DNA of 64,000 bases from Saturnia japonica (GCA_033032175.1 CM065322.1:7316001-7380000), one strand, 5' to 3'; numbered from the stretch's first letter, positions 11,995 through 25,986 are shown. Translations and numbers: made by a program. The notes: generated from the sequence alone by a model not told the origin.

Positions 11995-14627
11995 GCAGAA
12001 TAGTTTGCGGTCTTCTTGTGTTACTACTAATTTAGTATTTTTTATATGGAATCTTTATTTAGAAAATATGTTTGATTTTCTATAGAACTCTTTTTAAAAT
12101 TAACAATTATTGTTGCTGTATCAGTATCAATAGAATTTAAGCAAAGGAAACAAGTTCTCATGTTATTTTAAAAGTACATAGATTTATTTTCTCAATGCCA
12201 TCAGAATATTAAATCACATACGTAGGTATATTTTTTATTCTTTAAATATTTGAAACTTGAAGGTGGTAGGTATCCAGGCGGGAATTAAGAATGCCATGTC
12301 GAGTGGCGCAGTGTTCGAACACGCTACTACTGTATTACACCACTTAAACAAATAGAAAACCAAACAAAAAGCAATTGCTACGATAAATGTAATGTAAAAT
12401 GCAAATTGAATGCACCAACCCTCATATTCAGTCTTATCGGCGCGTCGTGTTGTCTTGTTTATTCGCTTTCGTCCTCGATCGATACGAATCGCACAATGGT
12501 AATTCATAATTACAATAACCTCATTATGCTGGCAAGTTCCGCTTGCTCGAACCTAGCTGATCATCATACCGGCAGCCGGCGAGCTGAACGCGACGCGAGA
12601 AACGGTACCGTACGTCTCGCTCTGAATCCCATCGGACACCGCAAAGCAAGTGATAAAGAAGCCGATGACCGGAATTAAAAAGATTAAAATTAACAAAAAG
12701 AAAAAAGTTGTCTTCTCATAAAAATGGAAAGTGCACCAGAATTAAAAATAATAATTATTACCGTGGGAACACTTGATGACATTTATTGGCAAATATTGTA
12801 ATACGTTTGGAACAAATATTGGTACAGATATAAAATTATATCGATCCAGTTTTTATATTTTTCAAATAAATTATATTATGTTATTTTGTTGCTATAATAA
12901 GATTCATCTGCAATTAAACCGTATTTTGTTGTAGATATTACGTTTGTGGCTCAATTAATTTTTTTATTTACTGACATCATTAAATAATACCTAGGTACTG
13001 ATACCGTTAAATAGAAATCTGCTTACAATCAGATCCAATGAAAACAAAATCTTATTCAGCAACCCCAAATAATATAGGTTGTTGGTGGTAACCCCGTTTT
13101 AAGCAAATTTTATCGGACATTGTTAAATGCAAACGAAATCACTAATTGTAAAGCACAAAGACCCATTGTTCGAAAACGAGATGCAGCATTGTGTTTAGAA
13201 TTCGAGCGTCGTCAAACAAAAAACGATTGCAACCGAGTAGCGAAACAAATCAGCACGATAAACGCAAAATAGAAATCGAATGGACGGAAGCTATCAAGAA
13301 AATTATTGATTATACAACGCTCTTATTTCTGATGGGAAAGCGTAAAATTATAACCAGGTTGTAGTTTAAAAATTAACTTCAAAACTATATATTATGCATT
13401 TATTGAAAAAATTAAATGCCATGCTGATGAAGTTAAAATAGATTGAGTAATTACCATCAAACCAAGTACCTGATAATCACCATAAATCAATTAAAAGGGA
13501 TTCATTATAAACTGTACTTTAACTCGTGCGAGGAGAAGATCAATAACTTATTTAAAAGAGTAATTTATTTACTTTTTATTTATTATTTAATCTCATCATG
13601 TTGGTTGACTCAATATTCAGAATAAAGTATGAGTAAAATAATTTCATGCAAGCAAACTTGTTAAAATTTCAGGGGCGAAAATGAATTAGAGAAATTCTCA
13701 GTTGTATTAATTCAATTAGTAAATTAAATGAAACGTTTTCCGGAATATTTATTCAATTAATAAATAAAATAGATGTTGGAAATACAATTATTGAGGTGTT
13801 AGGATTGTCAAATAACGTGGTAGACATTTAAAGCACCTCTTCAAACGTAGAATATTGTTATTAAACAACAAGCGAGCTAAGGATATATAATGAGATGTTT
13901 AGGGGCTTTCGCCGCTGATATGGGTAAACTTCACTCGGTAGTCACTGCAGTTTTTAAACAAGACTTATATAGTGTGAATGCGGTTATTGCACCGAGCATA
14001 TAAAAAAATATCTATTTAAAAATGTTCCGTGAGGCGAGCACACCGGAAAAATATGCAATACGGTCGCGCGATCTCGGACGTGCTCAATTATGTTTTCAAC
14101 TCAATACATATATACTAATAATAACCTAGTATCAACTATCAAATGTATTACTGAAGAAATATCAGCTATGATTCTTTTCTATTAGAGGCAACGGCCTTTT
14201 ACATCCTAAAATAGTATTTTCCAGTAGTCATAAGTCATTTTGGCTTAAGAATTATTTATTGTTGCACCAAATTTTCTTGTGTTGCACCATACTCTTACAA
14301 AAATGAAATCATAGTTAGAATCATACATAGATTTTTTATTTATTGAATATCCGCAACAACAATGTCCGCACATTTAAAATAGTTTACATTGAAAATCCTA
14401 AATATATAATTTTTATCTAATAACCGATCAATGGATGATCTATCTATAGTCCATCATAATAATACTAAATGAATTCTTGCTAGTATTTTTTTTTTGTTGT
14501 TCTTAAACATATTTTTTTTATCGCTGTGTTCTCTTCTGACTTCTTTAGGACTAATTTCGGCAGCAGATATAAGAACTTAAATGATATATGTACCTGTAAT
14601 TTAATCATATATGTTATATTATAGAAA
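11995..14627. other. No recognised gene; CpG-richer patch at 12270-12680
   Basis: The patch at 12400-12680 is distinctly richer in G+C and CpG than its surroundings and is open on both strands (90 codons each way), but neither translation shows a known motif. It could hold an exon or regulatory sequence of a host gene. The rest (12680-14627) is AT-rich with nothing seen. Confidence 0.4.
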
Positions 14628-15291
14628 TCTATACTATTTAATTTAATATTATAACATAATAAAGCGGAAAACGTTGTTTAAACACGTTAATCTCTGGAAC
14701 ACACAAAGCGGATTCGAAAAATTATTATTGCATATGTTAGTCAAATTTATGGGGATATAGGCTATATAACATTAGACTACAACTCTCAACTAGCTTTAAA
14801 TATTGAGTTATGTTAAATAAGTAGGTAGTGGAAGCACTCCCGAACTGCTTCGTCCGCGTGCGCTGTCGAAATGGTTAATGATACGTTAATATAATGTTGT
14901 ACAAAAATATTGATCCTTAGTATATCTAAAAAATGTCCACGATAGCATATGCCTATCTCTTATACATAAGCCACAATAAGGTACTTTGCGATATTATTTT
15001 TGTGGAAGATAAAAAATTGATTTTTGAGCATTATTTTTAGGCATGACATATATTACTCCTTACGAAAAAAAATTACTTCATCTTATAGACAATTTTATGA
15101 AGTTCAACTTTGCCCTTTATAGCATTTATTATTTGGACACATAGTTTAGGAGATAATGGAAAATTAAAATAATTTGTATTTGCGGGAAGTGAGAACTATT
15201 ACGATAGGCAACACGTGTGAGTTGGCGGCGCGGCAAGGCGCGGTGTTTTTCGGAAAAAATTAACACGGGTAAAACCGTGGGGCACAGCTAG
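14628..15291 (+). mobile_element. Non-autonomous Helitron, both ends intact
   Basis: Starts TCTATACTATTTAA directly after A (14627) and ends CTAG directly before T (15292), the standard Helitron insertion between A and T. The 3' hairpin CACGG/CCGTG (15264-15268 with 15275-15279) sits eight bases before CTAG, as the family requires. 664 bp, no Rep/helicase frame. Aligns with 9425-9980. Confidence 0.88.
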
Positions 15292-16429
15292 TCGTTTAAT
15301 ACAGTGGTAGTGGCAGCTCACTGGCTATGCGACTCGACAACTCATCATCATACACTGAGTTTGAGCTTTCAAATAATGAGAATATTTATGAAAATTTCTA
15401 TAATTACATATAGTGTGATTGATCTCTTGATAATTACTTTATCGCAATTAAAAACAATGAATGAAATGATAAATGTGAGTGAGATTTGGCACAAACTTTC
15501 TTTTCAAATTGATATAACAAAAAGGATTATTTGTTAATTCGTGACTTCAGACGAATCTTCCTAATGAGCAGGTTTATGTAATCCTTTCATCTAACAAGCG
15601 ATATAGCACAGTTTTCACCTTGTACGTGACATTTTATGCGCGACTGTTTGCTGTTTATTTGCTGGCGAAAATCAAATGAACGGCTCTACGTTCACAGTGA
15701 GGCCAGAGTGATGGATCACTTGGCACAAGTTGGAATATAAACCACGAAAGGTATCTAAGACCGCGTGCTGGCTGACAGTGGTATTTATATTTGTGTTCGT
15801 TCTTATCTACTTTATAAAATACTGTAATTTATAATTATAAAAACAATTTAACCATAACTTACTTCGTTCTATTGTATATTTACTTTGAACCAAAAATCTT
15901 CATTACTCGGTAATTTTTTTTCTTTTTTCTAAAACCTAACTGGCCGGCAGACGCTGTTCTACCATTTCCAATCGAGCACAGTGCCGCCACATATCCAGAT
16001 TTTTTCCCCTGAAATCTTTTTCAGAACCATGACGAATGCAACAAAATAAGAATTAAGTATAGTCATCGTTCGAATTATTGTGTTAAGTTCATAAAAAAGT
16101 ATTTTCAGTTTATCAAAATTTTCCAGTTTTCCGAGTAATTTCTCCAATTTTTCTTTCCATAATAATCTTATTCAGAGTATTACTCTATCATTTTAAAAAA
16201 GAATTAGCGCAATAAGTTCAACCGATCTCAAGTGATGCACTCATAGATGTTACTTATTATATTAAATATATGAATGCACTTACCAACAGCATTTTATTTT
16301 TTATTGGCAAGCTTTTTTTTACATGATCTGATTGATATTATTTATGAATTTCTTTTTATGTATTTGATATGAACAGACCAGGAAGTACTCTAGTTTTAAA
16401 TAAATGCATGTTTGTTTCCTATTCAGTTT
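15292..16429. other. No gene seen
   Basis: Open frames at 15304-15537 (+) and 15959-16147 (-) show no recognisable domain. A TATA-like ATATAAA near 15737 followed by GACAGTG about 40 bases later is noted only as a chance-level promoter motif. Confidence 0.5.
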
Positions 16430-16640
16430 TACCAGATTTTACTCACGACTTCGTTCTCGTTTTTTTTTAAATGAAACGAATCGCACACTATCTCTTGTAA
16501 ACTGGCTGTATTAAAACAAAACCTTTGCGGGTGTGTGCTATCAACCTCACTCAACTCATCAAAATTTCATCGTAATCGGACGAATGGGGTAGGAAAGCAT
16601 AGAGACAAAAAAACGTACGAAGAAACGTTCATTTTTCCCC
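16430..16640 (+). repeat. Retroelement 3'-UTR-like repeat
   Basis: Contains CAAAATTTCATCGTAATCGG followed by a short tail of mixed A runs, a string common in insect interspersed repeats. No coding; boundaries are estimates. Confidence 0.3.
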
Positions 16641-16729
16641 GACTTTGGCGATACCAGGCGAAACCAAAAAAAGGTGATGATTTCACGTGACTATGAATAC
16701 ATAATAATAGTAATATAATAATGTATAAT

Positions 16730-17020
16730 ATATGTTCTGTTCTGTTCCCGCATATGTCCTAAACCACTTATCACAATTTCGCGGCCCAAAATTGTAGCAC
16801 GCTAAACCTAGAAGGAGCGTCTTGATTGTACGCTGTTAGGCTATGTGACGTTACACTGAATTCAATATGGCGCTCTCTAGATAATGTAAAATCATGTAAT
16901 AATATATATATTTTTGTAATGTGTCATGTAGGGTATCAAATGAAACGGTTTAATCAACAAATTTTTCAATATATAGATCGTACTTTTCACAGCGCAATGT
17001 TTTTCATAGTCAGGTTTTAG
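16730..17020 (+). repeat. Interspersed repeat family U, copy 1
   Basis: About 290 bp aligned to 39105-39385. Shared blocks are TTCCCGCATAT, GTCTTGATTGT.CGCTG, TTACACTGAATTCAATATGG, and TTTTCA.AGCGC. Family not recognised. The open frame 16826-17020 lies inside and is not conserved in the second copy. Confidence 0.65.
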
Positions 17021-17242
17021 TGTTTAAACTTATCTTCTTAAATATACGGTCTATATCTATAATATATAAATCTTAATTCATTTCATTAATCTTAATGAAA
17101 GCTTAATAAATATAATAACAATTCATTTGATGTTACCTTCCTGTTGATAAGGATCATAGTACGTACATGTTTTGATTGTAAGATTAAGATGAAGCTCACT
17201 AGACCGTAGAAGGGAACATAAATTAATATAGTATTTCTTCTT

Positions 17243-17640
17243 CTTTAATTTAAAAGCTCAGCTCTCGTCGGTGTAGCAGTTGCCACTGTTCTCTATCCTC
17301 TACCTTTATTTTGACCTATTATATATTATATTACATTTATATTGTATTATATTTATATTGTATTATATTATATTTGACACGACTCCCAATTTATCCTTCA
17401 CTTGTAGGAAAAAGTTCCTTCCAGGTTTTCCTTTTCATCGCTTTCCTTAAAATTTTCCGTCCAAAATTGTTTTAAAGAACTTCTCGTGTCGTATCAAGTG
17501 TCCAATCATATTTCTTCTTCTGTTACCTATGGTTTTTACATCTGTCTCTCGTCGTCATACATTCTTAACACTTCCTCATTTGTAATCATTACTGTCCAAC
17601 TGATGTTCACCATCCTCCGCCAACACCACACCTCAAAAGT
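17243..17640 (-). pseudogene. LINE reverse-transcriptase C-terminal remnant
   Basis: Minus-strand translation starting near 17636 gives W-W-R-R-M-V-N-I-S-W-T-V-M-I-T-N-E-E-V-L-R, then several stops. Later it reads I-G-H-L-I-R-H and near the end E-D-R-E-Q-W-Q-L-L-H. These are the conserved C-terminal blocks of insect non-LTR retrotransposons (WRR..I.WT....NEEVL, GH.LR). The remnant ends in a GAAGAAG tail on the minus strand (about 17238-17246). An AT repeat (17320-17373) interrupts it. Clearly dead. Confidence 0.65.
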
Positions 17641-17927
17641 AAGTAATGTAAAAAGTACTTTTTAAATAAAATAAATGTACCTACCCATCTCTAAATTATA
17701 TAACATGTTTCGGTAGTAACGCAAAGGGTTTCACGGGTTTTACAGCATTTTTCAGCGTCCGTGGTCGCCCGGGCCAGGCACGGCTCCGCCCCGGCGACAT
17801 TCGTTTTGTCAATACTGATGATAGATCATCCAAATATTACATGCAAATGGCGCATTGCTGCTTTGCAAGGCAAAATATTATAGTATTCATAACCTTGACT
17901 AAAATAAATAGAAGTTCGTTGTTTATA

Positions 17928-18529
17928 TCTATACAATTAATAAAATTGAAGTGTCTGTTTGTAATATCAAAATAACAGTTTTTTTACTAAATGCATATAA
18001 AATTATATACGATACCTATAACAAAAAGCCTATTTTTAAAATTTTTGTCTATCTGTCTGTTTGTTTGTTCCGGGTAATCTCCGAAAAGATAGGACTGATT
18101 TTGACGGAACTTTCACTGATAGATAGCTGATGATGTAGGAAGTAACTTAGGTTACTTTTATTTTAGGAAAAGAATTTGGCGCACAAATTAAAAAATAACT
18201 GGTCATGGTGAATCAATTCGGGCGCTTAACGGGCTTATGCTGAGTAAACCATATGAGATATAGCAAATTAATGTCATAGGCATTAAAAAGACCCACAAAA
18301 AAGGCCGGGAGAGTATACATCTATCTTCTAAGGAACACCCACAATAAGCATTTTTGTCTTTAAAATAACCGGGAGCGGGAGAGCAAGATTCGCGCGGGTA
18401 GTTAGTCAGTTATCTTTTTATATACCTATTAATAAATATATTGAGATTGAGGTAAGGGGCGGTTTTTATTTAGTTTCTGTATTTCACGCAAGAAATATAC
18501 CACGCGGGCAAAGTCCTGGGCACAGCTAG
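17928..18529 (+). mobile_element. Non-autonomous Helitron, both ends intact
   Basis: Begins TCTATACAATTAATAAAATT after A (17927) and ends GGGCACAGCTAG before T (18530). Internal sequence matches the reverse complement of 27998-28511, for example the TGTTCCGGGTAATCTCCGAA region at 18065. 602 bp, no coding. Confidence 0.85.
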
Positions 18530-19884
18530 TTATTAATATAAGTGCTTACAGAAAATATACTTTAGTGTGACAATAAATATCAAATCAATTTCATGATTAT
18601 AATTTAACCCAAGGCATACAGCGCCATCTATGAATACTCCTGGATAATAAAAAATAAAATTCTGTAAATATAAATTAATTTGGTATCTTTTCATTTTGTT
18701 TCACTAAAAATTCTAAATATATTACAAAATTACATATACATACATTCTTTTTTATATGTACATAACCTAAAAGTCATTTATAGACCATACATATGTAACA
18801 TACCTTCAGACTATAAACTACAATCATACCAACCAAATGTCATTAAATTCGATCCAGTACTTTTTGCGTAATTGGCGTACAAACATACTGACAGACAAAT
18901 AGATAAAAATTTCAAAAACTATCGAAAAGTTTTCTGTTTATGATTCCAAGCCTCCCCTCCCCGTATTTTTCTTTCTCAAATATCTTCAGTGTACAGATTT
19001 CGACTATTTACTCTTTTATTAAAAGTATATAAATGATTAAATATACATACTTATTTTTAATAAGTGCACGGTTGGATGTATAAATTAAGTACATTATATA
19101 CATATTCTGATAAAGATTTGTCGAATACAGTTCTCTGACTCTTATTTTTCCCCCAAAGCTAAGAGTATGTACAGTACATTTTTTTTTTTTGCTAATGCAG
19201 CTCTAGGTATAGATACTTGTTTTAAAATCTTCATAGGGTTTTTAATTAAAGAAAAAGTCTCATGTATTTATGTATGAGATAACGACATTTAAAACACGAA
19301 AAGTTTTTAAATTGTACTTATGTAGGTAAGAAAAATTATTGTATAAATATATCCTTATAGCGCCATTGTTTACTGGAAATAATTAAAATTATGCAAATAT
19401 ATAACATTTAAAATATGTTTGCAAATAGTAAATACTAGATATGAACCTACAGCTATCATAATATATAAATGATTTCCATTGAAGCAGAAAGAGCACGTTG
19501 AAAAAGAAACGAATTCGTTATAACAGAAGATTGAATCGTGAATACAAGTTTTTGTCGATCACGAATCCAGTTTATTCGTATTTTATTATACTTTTACAAA
19601 AGTATTATAGCATATTACGCTCACCACGGACAACTTTTTGAGTAGGGATGACGAGAGTTTCACTTTTTGTAACGCGGGACCTATTTTTTGTAGTTTTAGC
19701 TTAGTGTTCAAGGAGACAGATTATAATAAGCCGTTATTTTTTTAATAGACTCTCTGAAGCTAGAAAATGAGTTAGGAACTGTATATTATTATACATTGGT
19801 CTAGTAAAATTTTATTTTCATAAATATTAGTGGGAAATCTGAAAAACTCATCCGACCTCGCAGTACAGTGATATATCAGTTTTA
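18530..19884. other. No gene seen
   Basis: AT-rich. The open frame 18680-18871 has no recognisable features. A T12 run lies at about 19180. Confidence 0.55.
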
Positions 19885-20120
19885 CAAATTTTTCCAACCA
19901 GACTGGTGAAATACCTCCACCTGACAGAAGATCGCAGCCAAATAACCTTGGGTTATATTCCTACGGTGAGCATGGTTATCAGAGCTCCTTGTAAAGAAGG
20001 ATTCAAGATCGGCAATGTGCTAGTGATATCTCTAGGCTAGGGTCTGCCCACAGACTACGGTAACCGTTTGCCATCAGGCGGGAAGTACGCTTGTTTGCCA
20101 CATTAGTTGTATAAAACAAA
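19885..20120 (-). repeat. Interspersed repeat family S, inverted copy
   Basis: Contains GATCGCAGCCAAATAACC (reverse of the GGTTATTTGGCTGCGATC block of the other copies) and ends with GGCAAACAAGC-type sequence on the minus strand (CGCTTGTTTGCCAC at 20089). Confidence 0.65.
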
Positions 20121-21124
20121 TCACCGATCTGTCGGATATCACCAAACTACCTACAGGCATTACATCAGTTCTATAAATCTAACTATAGATAATTAATCAA
20201 TGAATATTACATTACATGCTCCCCATACACACGAATCGATTCAACAGATATTGATAATCAGTAAGTACTTCCTTATTATATCGACGTGTCAAAATTAGTG
20301 CACTGCACATGACAGAACGTACCTTAATACATTTGCTTTCATACGGATCTTATATTACTTGCCTTACATATACGTACCTTAAAAAAGAAAAATAAATGTA
20401 CCTTATGCTGGCATAAAAATATCCCAGACACAGCCTATGTTTAACTAATATACTCCTACACCGAAACAAGACACCGTAATAGAAAAAAATCAAAATGTCT
20501 TCCTTTATGCAATAATAATTCATAAAGTAGGTATGTATAATAAAGTATTACATGATACCGTCCACTGATAAGGCGTTTTAAATTTATAAGAAATTACTAT
20601 TTGATTTGATGATATAAGGGTTATGTTACAGGCTGACATACGCGAGTTGCATAAGACTCTAAAATTTAAGATTAAATAAAAGTTTAATTATAAAATGAAT
20701 AACATTACTTTTCTTTAATTAATATTTTTATGAATATTTTTTTATATATTTTATAGATTTAGCGCTATAAACAACAATCTTATATACAGTCTAAAGGACT
20801 AGGTCTCAAGTGCAGCTGTCGAAACACACCTAAAGGTGGTTGACGATAAATTTTCGAACTACTAGTACCTGCCGTAAATAGGAGCTAACTAGGTGGGCAA
20901 TAGGTATGGCATAATATGGTTTTATCACGACGTTTTCCTTCACTGTAAGCACATTGATCGACGCTGTATCCGAACATTCTATTACTAAAGCATTAATCGC
21001 TTCAAAGTAATATTATTATACCAGGCGACACGAGAATTATTTAATCTAAAACATTGACTTTTGATTCTTGTATTATATCATTTTCATACAAAGATATCTG
21101 ATACTAATATTATAAAGCTCGCTA

Positions 21125-21250
21125 TATTACTTCACGCTACGACTCTTAAAGAGCAAATCTAGCTAGTTGTGGGCATGTCAGGAAGTGAGAACAACGATAG
21201 GTGAAGAGTTGGTCAAGTGACTTTAACACGGATGAAACCGTGTTACACTA
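21125..21250 (+). mobile_element. Degenerate Helitron 3' end
   Basis: AACACGGATGAAACCGTGTT at 21224-21243 is a hairpin like that of the intact Helitrons, preceded by GGAAGTGAGAACAACGATAGG, matching the block before the hairpin at 15185. The CTAG terminus is lost. Confidence 0.5.
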
Positions 21251-21289
21251 TTAGTACAGAATATGTAGAATACATAAAATTCGTAAAAA

Positions 21290-21560
21290 GCGCCTAAATA
21301 AATATTTACAAAAATATTCGAACAGATGCCGGAACGCGGATCCTCGGTCGTCCGGTTATAGTGAACCGTGTCGTCACTATAATTACAGCCTAATAATAAC
21401 ACGGCCGCGTCTATGGCGCGTCTATTTTGGACGGGTGTTGACGAACTCGCGAACCCAGCACGGCCCGCAACCACGCGCCCGGGCCGCGCCGCGACGCGAC
21501 TGTGAGCTTTTCCGGAATCCGTTATCCTGTGCACGAATGCACCATTAATACTATTCGAGA
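21290..21560. other. CpG-rich island-like patch
   Basis: Strongly G+C- and CpG-rich stretch (for example CCCGGGCCGCGCCGCGACGC at 21478) in otherwise AT-rich DNA. The minus strand is open for 113 codons from 21564 to 21223, but the translation has no recognised domain and its end runs into Helitron debris. It could be a host promoter, a first exon, or repeat-derived. Confidence 0.35.
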
Positions 21561-21809
21561 TCATTGCTCAGTAATAAAATCTTGAAATAGTTTAGTAGAT
21601 ATTATAACTTTATATCTTTTCCAGAACTATTAGTCTTTTGACGTTTATTATGCCTGCAAACTAGTGGTAGCTTGGCAAAAATAATAAAATTTTCTATATA
21701 AGTACATAGATTAATTATTGGTTTCCGCTGCGCTACAAGTTAAACATTTGTATATTTTTATTAGACAATTAAAATAACAACAATTGTATTTTAATATTAA
21801 TAAAGAAAG

Positions 21810-22030
21810 ATGGTTCTAACAAGGCGGCCACCATCTTGTTGAGCGCCACTTTTTTTATAATGTTTATACTACGAAAGCTTGAGAACATTAACGCTGGAAA
21901 ATTTTACAAAGACTTTAAAACATTGACACTGAAAACCTCACTTTGTATATTGGAAAATGTTATGAAGGCTTAAAAACTTTGAAACTGGCAAGTGCTTTTG
22001 CGGCGCCAAAACAAGAAGAAGAAGAAGAAT
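21810..22030 (+). repeat. Retroelement 3' end with (GAA)n tail
   Basis: Begins near GCGGCCACCATCTTGTTGAG and ends GCGGCGCCAAAACAAGAAGA with further GAA units to 22030. The (GAA)n tail after a CGCCAAAACAA motif is typical of insect LINE 3' ends as I remember them. No coding frame. Confidence 0.4.
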
Positions 22031-24735
22031 ATACTTTTTCCGATGATACAATTATTTTACTAAAACTATAAATTACTAAGAAAATATCTTAGGTTTGAGT
22101 TCTTAGAACGTATTGAAATTAGTGTAAAAATTGGATTTCTTAACTACTTGAATTTTTTATCCTGCTCCATCATATCTCTCAACAGATACGATAATATGGG
22201 TAGGCAAATTATACTATTTCCATTTCTTTATTTTCTCGATGACAGTTCTAATTTGATAGTTGTAGTGTTGTGACCAAATAAGTAATGATATCGATCTGAA
22301 TGAATAACGATATGAAATAAGTAGTGACGATTCATCAGATTTTGATTAAAATAAATAAATAAAGATTACCTGTCGTCATAATTATTTCGTTTCACTGTCG
22401 AGTACCTACCTATACCTACTTATTTTACAACAGCTTCGAAAATTTTGAAGAAGTTGGCATTATCAATCAAGTATTAATACGTGTAACATCTTGTAATGAA
22501 ATATAATTGTATTAGTTAATAAATTTGTACAAAAGTATCCGGCAGTAATTTAGTTTCTTACATTTATCGTTTAAACGATTAAATTTGAAAGATTTAATAT
22601 CTTACGTTTATCGATATAGCTCCATCTCTGGTATAACCTTATACGTGTGTTAACGTCATATTTTTATAAAATAAGGCATATATAATGTAAAAAAGACGCT
22701 CGTTCAAATTTTCACAAGAGCTGTCATCGATAAAATAAAGAAATGGAAATGTATAATGACTTCCATTTATAAAATAATAATTATTTCAAGAAAAATAAAA
22801 CTCTAAGATAAACTTCATGCATTTCTAATACTTTCTACACATTCTAAAAGAAATGTCGATTCATCAAAGCGTCAAAAGACGGTCGCGTCAGAGAATAAAA
22901 TGGAAAAAAATCCGACAGGTAGGTAGGTACCTAACCCGTACGACCTTTCGCCGAAATTTTTATACTTTCACATCATAAACTCACAATACTAAAACGAATT
23001 AGGCGTTTTATTGAATCTCAAGTGGCTTTCAAGTGCACGTAAAACGTATTATATATTTTAATTTGATAATATCAAATTCATCATACGACATAATCATTTT
23101 GATTTGTGCAACTCATCCGATATCGATCTATATGCCAGTCATCGAGTTACAGCGTCATTCAGTGGTGCATTATTAAATAGGTATTAGAAATAATATGAAA
23201 GTGAGTAGGGAAAATTAGAAAGTTTTTACAATGAACTACACGAATTGCTTTAACATATTAAGAATATCCTGAGGATAATGAGTATCACTATTGTTGCGAA
23301 TAAACCTACTTTTCGTAACCATCTAAAATTAAAACCGTTATTAATTGCTAATCTTACCTCAACTATAATTCACTTCAGAGTACGAGATTGCCCTTTGTTA
23401 TTGTTAAAAAAAGAATCAATTTTTGCTTTTCACGACTTTGATCGTCGTCGAAATGACCTGACGGTGTAACGATCAAATATGTATGAACACACATGAGTTG
23501 TATGAACAGTAAGAGTCTCGCTAAAAAGAGGTTTTAAATAAAATAAGGTCTTTAATCCAGAATTTTAAAAAGTTGATTTTATTACGCATAACGCTTTTTC
23601 ATTACGCGACGATTTATACAAATCAACTCCTACCGCAAGCCTAACTACCGTTACAAAAACTCGTATATTTTAATTTACAGCATTATGAGTATTATCTCTA
23701 AGAAATCTAAAAAATAAATTAGAAAATATAAGAGATTTCATGTTAATAATATCATCGTTAATCAAATAACAATTTTTAAGCCGAAAGTGCTTGAAAATAG
23801 GTATCGGCTAAATGTATTCCCGTGTTAATCATATTGGCTGTCGATATATTAAATAATAGAACAGTATAAAAATAGTCTATTTTTATATCATAAATAGTTT
23901 TATTATTTAACAATAAAAATGGTCAATTGCGTGTAATTACAAAATTAATTTTCGGTTCTGTTTGGTTCATAACTCCCGAACGGTAAACCGCTTCACATTA
24001 AAGAAGCTAAAAGTGAGATCGTCAATTTAACACATCTACGTGCTATAATACGGGCTTCACATGTTTGGGCTTATGGGCTTCACAATTTACAAGTTTGCTA
24101 CTAATCTTGATGCGTTAAAATATAATTAACTAACGAACTTACACAGCAATCTATATGGTATACTAAAATCGTTAATTTTCCGTGTAAGAGAACGTGCATC
24201 GTTTGAAAACTACGGAACCAAATTGAATTTAGTTTTCAAATTAATGTGGGACAAAAATTACGAACGAGAGTCTATTAGAAGCCCGAATACTGAGGGTTGA
24301 GTCCATGTTCGTAATTCCCGTACCGCCCGTGTAACAAACAACGTTTTTCATCACATTTGCGATTAAATAAATTTTCATTTGTTACTTTAGCTGCATGGAC
24401 AATATCTGGTGGTGTTGGACTAAAATCCCACTCTTCGGAAGACTACGACATTATTTAAATACAGTAATACAGCATACAGCCAAATGGATTGTAGAAGAAT
24501 GGCATCAATTTCAAAAGTCATTATGCCCTCGGGGATTTAGGTCATAAAAAGAGTCCTTGGGTTTTATTAGGAGGTTACACCCAAGATAGCCTGCATATTA
24601 TGAGACTGTTTAAGTACAAGTGTGATGAAAATAATTATATTTAATGACCCCTGACCAGCAAGATGGTAGAGTATAGGGGGCGATAATAATCGTCCGTAAC
24701 ACGTCAAGGGGACTTGCTTGATTTTTTCACTTTTT
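22031..24735. other. No gene seen
   Basis: AT-rich with small open frames (23278-23469 +). Nothing recognisable on either strand. Confidence 0.55.
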
Positions 24736-24995
24736 TATACAAAAAGGTGGCAAACAAGCATACGGCCCGCCTAATGGTAAACGACTGCCGTAGGCTATGG
24801 ACGCTTGGAATACCATAACTATCACTAACGCGTTACCAACCTTGAACACCACAACCCCAAAGAGCTCTGGAACACAATACTAGGTTATTTGGCTGCGATC
24901 TTCTGAGGGGTGGAGGTATTCCACTAGTCGGACTGCCCCAAGAAGAGAAAAATCTCTCTGTGCCTGGTAGAGATATCTCTTGATACTCTTTGTGA
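24736..24995 (+). repeat. Interspersed repeat family S, copy
   Basis: The fullest copy: starts AGGTGGCAAACAAGCATACG, then ACGGCCCGCCTAATGGTAAA, and ends in the GGTATTCCACTAGTCGGACT block. Confidence 0.7.
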
Positions 24996-25874
24996 TAATA
25001 TAAGTACATCCAGTAGAAGCTTTTGACATTTTTTGTATATAAACATTCCTCGATCGACGGTAGCCGTACACCGTTATTCTATATAAGTATAGCATCGTAA
25101 TTAACACCAGTCATTTAAAAGTCATTTTATAATTCCATCATAAAAAGAAATAGACACCACGATATGATACGAAGCGTGTAATAATAATAGCAATATCAGA
25201 TTACAACAATAATGTTGGAGCTCGGTTGAATTCCTCGGTGAGAAACTGCTATTACAGCGCGGTGCATTGACTGGGTTGTTAGATTTGTTAGTAATGACCG
25301 TGCGTTTGTTATCAACGCGAACGATTCTAACAATTAATATGGAATGTTTACCACTAATTTAAATTTAAACGCGCAATACTACTACCGGATTTTAAGATCA
25401 TTAAGATGTTGTTGTTTTTTTTTTTTTTTAATACATTATTCACTCGTACGTCTACGTTTTTAATGGACAACGGGATTTTAAACAAGTAATTAATCCAGTT
25501 AAAAATCATATTAAACATCTATAACTCTAAAAATCCCTATACATTTCTCATTAATTACATGATTAGAAGAAATAAATATTTTGATAATGATCGGATATAT
25601 ACAACGCAACAAAATAAAATATCAAATAGGTTTATATTATTATAGTAAGCGCACATAAACTGGAATAAAAAAAGTAATGCTTCAAAGGAGTTAAAAGCAC
25701 ATTCATTGTACATTCGTGTCATCATATTGTAGTTCTGAACTCATAATTATATTTTGCGATAATGAAGCCTTCTGCTCACGTCAATCGAAGTAAAATTTTC
25801 AAATAAAAAAAATTAACTAAAGGAAAATTTATGCGATTGTATTTTTTGTCCTAACTTTTTTTAATACTAGAACA

Positions 25875-25960
25875 GCAATGTGACCGAACTGTGCCTAATT
25901 GTAAGCACGGTGCAATTCAAAAACAACGGCGACTGCCGAGAGTTCTACAATTCATCGCTA
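25875..25960 (+). repeat. Two-hairpin repeat family, copy 2
   Basis: Inverted repeat ACTGTGC (25889) / GCACGGT (25905) and the second hairpin CGGC-GACT-GCCG at 25927-25938, followed by GAGAGT. Aligns with 3443-3530 and 34834-34920. Confidence 0.6.
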
Positions 25961-25986
25961 ACCGCCGTCGCTGTCATCCTAGCCTG

